DNA from: an uncultured Methanobrevibacter sp. | GTDB taxonomy: Archaea > Methanobacteriota > Methanobacteria > Methanobacteriales > Methanobacteriaceae | Direction: 5' to 3' | Length of the DNA: 10,659 nt | Assembly: GCF_937881195.1 (NCBI RefSeq) | Contig: NZ_CALGFC010000028.1 | Coordinates: 1-10,659, forward strand | Part shown: positions 7,062 through 10,659 of the stretch, piece by piece | How the letters are laid out: the number at the start of each line of letters is the position of its first letter | How positions within the stretch are numbered: position 1 is the first letter of the stretch | The notes under the pieces: generated by a model | The model's input: only the letters and a program-made list of their open reading frames with translations | Database searches by the model: none | What the model was told of the DNA's origin: nothing | Program-made: the position numbers and the translations under genes

Positions 7062-7883
7062 TTATTTAATTCCTAAAACATCAGCCATATCACTAACTTT
7101 ACCAGATTCAGAATTCATTACAAATCTTAAAGACCTCATAACACCAGCTATAAAAACTTCTCTTGTATGAGCCCTATGAGTAATTTCAAGGCGCTCGCCC
7201 TCACCAACAAACATCACAGTATGGTCTCCAACAATATCTCCCCCACGTATTGCATGAATACCGATTTCATCTTTAGTTCTTTCTCCAACAAGACCTTTTC
7301 TACCATAGACACCAACATCCTCAGTATCTCTACCAAGAGAATCTGCTATCACTTCAAATGCAGTCATTGCTGTTCCAGATGGAGAATCTTTCTTTTTATT
7401 ATGATGAGCTTCAATTATTTCAATATCAAAATCATTAAGAATTGGAGATAAATCCCTTAAAACTTTAAAGAAAACATTGACCCCAATCGCCATATTTGAA
7501 GAAATTACTGCCTTAATATTGGATTTCTTAACAATTTCGGTAATTTCATTAGATTGGTCTTCAGTGAAACCTGTAGTTCCAACAACAAGATTAACACCAA
7601 TTAAAGCAGCAATTTTTATAGTTTCAAATGCAGCATTAGCTATTGTAAAATCAACTAAAACATCAGGCTTTGATTCTTTTAATACTGATTCTAAATTTTC
7701 AGCACCACTTGTTTCAACACCAATATTTCCAATACCAATAACTTCCCCAATATCTTTTCCTTCAAGAGGAGTATTTGGTATTTCAATAGCAGCTACTACT
7801 TCAATATCATCTTGTTCAAGAATTTTTTTAATAATTCCAGAGCCCATTCTTCCAGCAGCTCCAGTCACAGCAACTTTTAACAT
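7062..7883 (-). CDS. dapB: 4-hydroxy-tetrahydrodipicolinate reductase
   Basis: The 273-residue enzyme reduces the DapA product to tetrahydrodipicolinate with NAD(P)H, step four towards lysine. The dinucleotide loop is GAAGRMG (8-14). VDFT (77-80), GTTGFT (102-107) and SSNMAIGVN (128-136) are typical, and the catalytic block EAHHNKKKDSPSGTA (158-172) contains the expected His160 and Lys164. The substrate loop IHAIRGGDIVGDHTV follows at 209-223. Length is the same as that of the E. coli enzyme. A frame open to 7925 would add 14 residues (MGLIQLNFRLWGYN), but these have no place before the start of the Rossmann fold; ATG 7883 with GGGG seven bases before it is preferred. It lies 116 bp after dapA in the same direction. 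Confidence 0.97.
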   Translation of the reverse strand: MLKVAVTGAAGRMGSGIIKKILEQDDIEVVAAIEIPNTPLEGKDIGEVIGIGNIGVETSGAENLESVLKESKPDVLVDFTIANAAFETIKIAALIGVNLVVGTTGFTEDQSNEITEIVKKSNIKAVISSNMAIGVNVFFKVLRDLSPILNDFDIEIIEAHHNKKKDSPSGTAMTAFEVIADSLGRDTEDVGVYGRKGLVGERTKDEIGIHAIRGGDIVGDHTVMFVGEGERLEITHRAHTREVFIAGVMRSLRFVMNSESGKVSDMADVLGIK

Positions 7884-7920
7884 ATTATAGCCCCATAATC
7901 TAAAATTTAATTGTATTAAT

Positions 7921-7978
7921 CCCAATTTTAAATCTAATTTTTTATTCTAATCTTAAATTTAATTTTTTCATTCCAATC
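7921..7978. repeat. Imperfect 28-bp tandem repeat between dapB and dapA
   Basis: The stretch TTTAAATCTAATTTTTTATT is followed about 28 bases later by a close variant, TTAAATTTAATTTTTTCATT. On the transcript these T-runs are A-runs, so they would not terminate transcription. Confidence 0.5.
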
Positions 7979-7999
7979 CTACAATAATTTTAAATAATT

Positions 8000-8893
8000 T
8001 TATAATAAATCTAAATCATTTAAAACTTTTTCAACTTTTGAGAGATTTTCATCTTTTAATGGAGCAAGAGGCAATCTTATATCCCCAGAAGGCCTTCCTA
8101 ACATTTTTAAAGCTACTTTAGTAGGAACAGGATTACTTTCAATGAATAAAACTTTCATTAAATCATACAATTCATAATGTAATTCCATAGCTTTTTCATA
8201 GCTACCATCCAAACAATTATTAACTAATTGACTCATTCTAAAAGGATCAACATTAGCTACAACACTGATAACTCCTTTAGCACCCATAGACATCATAGGA
8301 AGAGTTAAATCATCATTTCCAGATAAAATTGAAAATTTATCATCTAAATCTGCTTCAATTAAAGTTTTTTTAGTTTTAGATAATTTATCAAGATCAGGGT
8401 TGGCTTCTTTTATACCTACAACATTTTCAAATTCAGCTACATTAGCTATAGTTTCTGGATCAATATCTGTACCAGTACGAGAAGGAACATTGTAAACTAT
8501 AATAGGAATATCAGAATTGTTATTTATAGCTTTATAATGTTCAACAAGCCCATGAGGTTGTGGTTTATTGTAATAAGGAGTTATGACAAGAGCCATATCA
8601 GCACCAGCACTTTCTGCATATTGAACAAGCTCCAATGCATCGTTTGTTGAATTACTTCCTGCTCCAGCTATTGTAGCAACCCTACCATCTACTTCCTCAA
8701 TTAAAATATCAATAAGTTTTTTTTGTTCAGGAATCGTAATAGTAGCTGATTCCCCAGTTGTTCCAGCAGCTAATAAACCATCGACACCATTTTCAATTAA
8801 AAAGTTAATGTTTTTTCTATACCCCTCTTCATCAACTTCATTTTCTTCTGTAAACGGTGTAATCATAGCTACTGCAGTACCTTCAAAATTCAT
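8000..8893 (-). CDS. dapA: 4-hydroxy-tetrahydrodipicolinate synthase
   Basis: The 297-residue TIM-barrel aldolase condenses aspartate semialdehyde with pyruvate through a Schiff base, the first step particular to lysine. The key residues are all present: Lys162 in GIKEA forms the Schiff base, Tyr134 and Arg139 in VYNVPSRTG and Thr45-Thr46 in AAGTTGES complete the active site. GSNSTNDALELVQYAESAGAD (79-99) is also typical of true DapA rather than N-acetylneuraminate lyase or KDG aldolase, as is the location between lysC and dapB. Length is normal. ATG 8893 is preceded by GAGGGG six bases upstream. It lies 132 bp after lysC. Confidence 0.97.
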   Translation of the reverse strand: MNFEGTAVAMITPFTEENEVDEEGYRKNINFLIENGVDGLLAAGTTGESATITIPEQKKLIDILIEEVDGRVATIAGAGSNSTNDALELVQYAESAGADMALVITPYYNKPQPHGLVEHYKAINNNSDIPIIVYNVPSRTGTDIDPETIANVAEFENVVGIKEANPDLDKLSKTKKTLIEADLDDKFSILSGNDDLTLPMMSMGAKGVISVVANVDPFRMSQLVNNCLDGSYEKAMELHYELYDLMKVLFIESNPVPTKVALKMLGRPSGDIRLPLAPLKDENLSKVEKVLNDLDLL

Positions 8894-9025
8894 ATTTTTC
8901 CCCTCTTACATTCATTATTTTAAATATCTCTAAATTTTTACAAACTTTAAATTCAAATATCTCTAAACTTTAAATATCCCTATATTTTTATAAATCTAAA
9001 TTTCAAATTTATCTAAAATTTATAA
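8894..9025. repeat. dapA-lysC spacer with a short dispersed repeat
   Basis: AAATATCTCTAAA occurs at 8922-8934 and 8955-8967, with a variant AAATATCCCTATA at 8972-8984. No U-tract of five or more lies on the transcribed strand, and there is no gene. The function of the motif is unknown. Confidence 0.55.
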
Positions 9026-10246
9026 TTATTTTAAAACGTTTTTAACCAATTCAAAAGCTTTTTCCCCATCGGCCCATTCCACAAAGATAACAACAGCAGT
9101 TTGAGAAGAAGATATCTCAACAATATTGATATTATTTTCTCTTAATGGAACAGTGATATCCGATATAATCCCCGGAGTTTCAACAAAATCGGGACTAACA
9201 AGAGTCAACATAGCTATTTCTTTACCTAAAGAAAGAGAGCTAAGTTCTTCAGAATCAATAACCATATCATGTAATAAATGATAAGCTTTATCAGAATTCT
9301 TTTTATTAATGAAAACAGTTACTGAATTTTGACCTGCTGAAATGCCAAATATGTTTATATCATTTTTAGCCAATATTGTAGTCATTTTAGAAAGTAAGCC
9401 TGGTCTTTTAAGCATTCCATCTCCAACAATAGCTACAACAGATATTGGTTCTGGATATAACATGGTGGTTTTCATCATTTCACCTTCATAAGGACCAACA
9501 ATAACAGTTCCTGATTTAGAAAGGTCACCATTTTCATGGCTTATAATTTTAGCATTAATCATTGGATCCTTATATTTTAAAGCATGCGGATGAAGTACTT
9601 GGGCTCCATGTGTAGCTAAATCTCTCATTTCTTCTACAGATATTTTATCAAGCTTTTTAGCTTTTTGAATCTTATTTGGATCAGTAGACATTACTCCATC
9701 AACATCAGTAACAATTATCACTTCATCAGCATTTAAACAATGTCCTAAGAAGAAAGCTGTAATATCACTTCCACCCCTACCAAGAGTAGTGATTTCTCCA
9801 TCTGGCCCTTTACCTAAAAATCCACATACAACAGGAATTATACCTTGATCTAATATTTTAGTCAATTCTTTACTCATAATCTCTGAAGATTGAAAATCAA
9901 TTTTAGCTTCAAGAACTTTATTATCGGTTAAAAGAGGCCATTTATCAGAGTAAGGATCAATATATTCAGATTTAACCCCTAAAGACTCAATCACTGAAGA
10001 CATTACTCTTACACTAGTCATTTCACCCATAGATAATATTTCTGCCATCTGTTTATCAGTAACATTAGAATCCACAGAATCTTTAACAATCTTTATAAGG
10101 TTGTCAGTTGTCTTGTTAATTGCAGATACTACTACAACTACTTTATTACCCTTCATATATTCATTAACAACTGATTGGGCTGCTTTTCTTATTTTTTCTC
10201 CATTTCCTATCGAAGTTCCTCCGAACTTAGCTACTATTAGTTCCAC
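9026..10246 (-). CDS. lysC: Aspartate kinase with two C-terminal ACT domains
   Basis: The 406-residue enzyme phosphorylates aspartate, the entry step of the pathway. The amino acid kinase domain covers about 1-250, with KFGGTS (7-12), TTLGRGGSD (154-162) and VTDVDGV (179-185). Two ACT domains follow at about 268-332 (SVVAIVGDGMLKRPGLLSK) and 344-406, the usual site of feedback control by end-product amino acids; which one acts here cannot be read from the sequence. Length fits the roughly 400-residue monofunctional class, and no homoserine dehydrogenase is fused. GTG 10255 would add MKL, but the GTGA there lies five bases before GTG 10246, the same spacing as GTGA to ATG in the thermosome gene. 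I take 10246 as start with moderate certainty. It is first in the lysC-dapA-dapB-asd order. Confidence 0.95.
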   Translation of the reverse strand: MELIVAKFGGTSIGNGEKIRKAAQSVVNEYMKGNKVVVVVSAINKTTDNLIKIVKDSVDSNVTDKQMAEILSMGEMTSVRVMSSVIESLGVKSEYIDPYSDKWPLLTDNKVLEAKIDFQSSEIMSKELTKILDQGIIPVVCGFLGKGPDGEITTLGRGGSDITAFFLGHCLNADEVIIVTDVDGVMSTDPNKIQKAKKLDKISVEEMRDLATHGAQVLHPHALKYKDPMINAKIISHENGDLSKSGTVIVGPYEGEMMKTTMLYPEPISVVAIVGDGMLKRPGLLSKMTTILAKNDINIFGISAGQNSVTVFINKKNSDKAYHLLHDMVIDSEELSSLSLGKEIAMLTLVSPDFVETPGIISDITVPLRENNINIVEISSSQTAVVIFVEWADGEKAFELVKNVLK

Positions 10247-10280
10247 TAGCTTCACAACCTTCTATTCTTTAATTATATCA

Positions 10281-10376
10281 TATTTATAAACATTATTAAT
10301 ACAATAATCAACATTAATTTTTTATAATATTCATAATTATAATAATTCTTATTAATAAAGTTAGCTATTGTATAAA
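10281..10376 (-). promoter_or_regulatory. lysC: Candidate lysC promoter boxes
   Basis: The minus strand reads TTTATAAATA at 10290-10281, which would give an almost leaderless transcript, and TTTATACA at 10376-10369, preceded by GTGATT and giving a leader of about 100 bases. The second keeps the ribosome site in the transcript and is preferred. Confidence 0.35.
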
Positions 10377-10554
10377 AATCACTTAATATAGAAAATCAAT
10401 AAGATAGAAATTAAAAATAAGTTATGAAAATAATATTATGAATAAAATAATAAGAATATTGAAAATATTAAAATCAAAATATAATTTATAAATCATTCAA
10501 TACATTTCAAATAATGATAATAATAATAATAATAGAATATAAATTACCAATATT

Positions 10555-10659
10555 TAAAATAAACAGACCTAATAGACTAAATTATAATATAAAAAACCCA
10601 TATCTAAAATAAACAGACCTAATAGACTAAATTATAATATAAAAAACCCATATCTAAAA
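10555..10659. repeat. 50-bp tandem repeat at the window edge
   Basis: The unit AAACAGACCTAATAGACTAA and the following 30 bases start at 10561 and again at 10611. The second copy ends one base short at the window edge. Exact identity extends from 10555-10609 to 10605-10659, 55 bases in all. A decayed partial copy precedes it at 10541-10554. Each unit holds TTTTTTATATTATAA on the minus strand, which resembles a box A facing lysC. Confidence 0.93.

Larger units (their letters stand above)
10247..10659. other. lysC upstream region, non-coding
   Basis: No gene is supported; reading frames are under 20 codons and lack ribosome sites. It holds candidate promoters, an ATA-type triplet run at about 10512-10533 and the 50-bp tandem repeat at the edge. 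No lysine riboswitch is apparent, and none is expected in archaea. Confidence 0.55.

Noticed and set aside
7167..7890. Two plus-strand frames opposite dapB
   Set aside because: They are antisense to all catalytic motifs of dapB and have no Shine-Dalgarno site.
7884..7925. Upstream extension of dapB by 14 residues
   Set aside because: The Rossmann fold starts directly at MLKVAVTGAAGRMG, and the shorter form has the normal family length of 273 residues.
10101..10289. Plus-strand frame opposite the start of lysC
   Set aside because: It is antisense to the kinase N-terminus, which has the conserved KFGGTS motif, and shows no support of its own.
10247..10659. Lysine riboswitch upstream of lysC
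   Set aside because: I see no L-box-like conserved purine motifs, and this riboswitch class is bacterial.

Overview
The window looks like a piece of a methanogen chromosome of the order Methanobacteriales, most likely Methanobrevibacter or a close relative. The evidence is a group II chaperonin (thermosome) ending in a GGM-rich tail, archaeal Shine-Dalgarno sites of the GGTGAT type, TATA (box A) elements such as TTTATATA, oligo-U terminators, very AT-rich DNA, and lysine genes of the diaminopimelate route. The genus is inferred from protein resemblance and base composition; I could not run a search.

Layout from left to right: (1) 1-241, repeat-rich 3' flank of the thermosome gene with a 25-bp perfect inverted repeat and T-tract terminators; (2) 242-1864, thermosome subunit, minus strand; (3) 1865-2602, a 738-bp non-coding stretch with two inverted-repeat structures, a possible promoter and a 48-bp tandem repeat that runs into the next start codon; (4) 2603-3223, a cyclase-family (kynurenine-formamidase-like) metal hydrolase, the only plus-strand gene; (5) 3493-4977, a long coiled-coil protein with a C-terminal winged-helix-like end, minus strand; (6) 4978-5717, non-coding, with 20/21-bp and 24/25-bp tandem repeats, two palindromes and the terminator region of the lysine genes; (7) 5718-10246, minus strand, transcribed in the order lysC-dapA-dapB-asd; (8) 10247-10659, lysC upstream region ending in a 50-bp tandem repeat.

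The four enzymes together convert aspartate to tetrahydrodipicolinate: LysC phosphorylates aspartate, Asd reduces aspartyl phosphate to the semialdehyde, DapA condenses this with pyruvate and DapB reduces the product. In Methanobacteriales lysine is needed both for protein and for pseudomurein cross-bridge peptides (established knowledge). The gaps between these genes are long (116, 132 and about 294 bp), yet none contains a U-tract of five or more on the transcribed strand, while strong U-tracts follow asd. This argues for read-through from lysC to asd, with a possible extra promoter before asd.

The main oddity is in the non-coding DNA. Nearly every larger gap carries its own exact or near-exact AT-rich tandem repeat. 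Three unrelated arrays have almost the same period (48, 49 and 50 bp), and two of them repeat a box-A-like element. The coiled-coil protein is the least understood gene here. I see no CRISPR array, tRNA, rRNA, transposase or phage gene.
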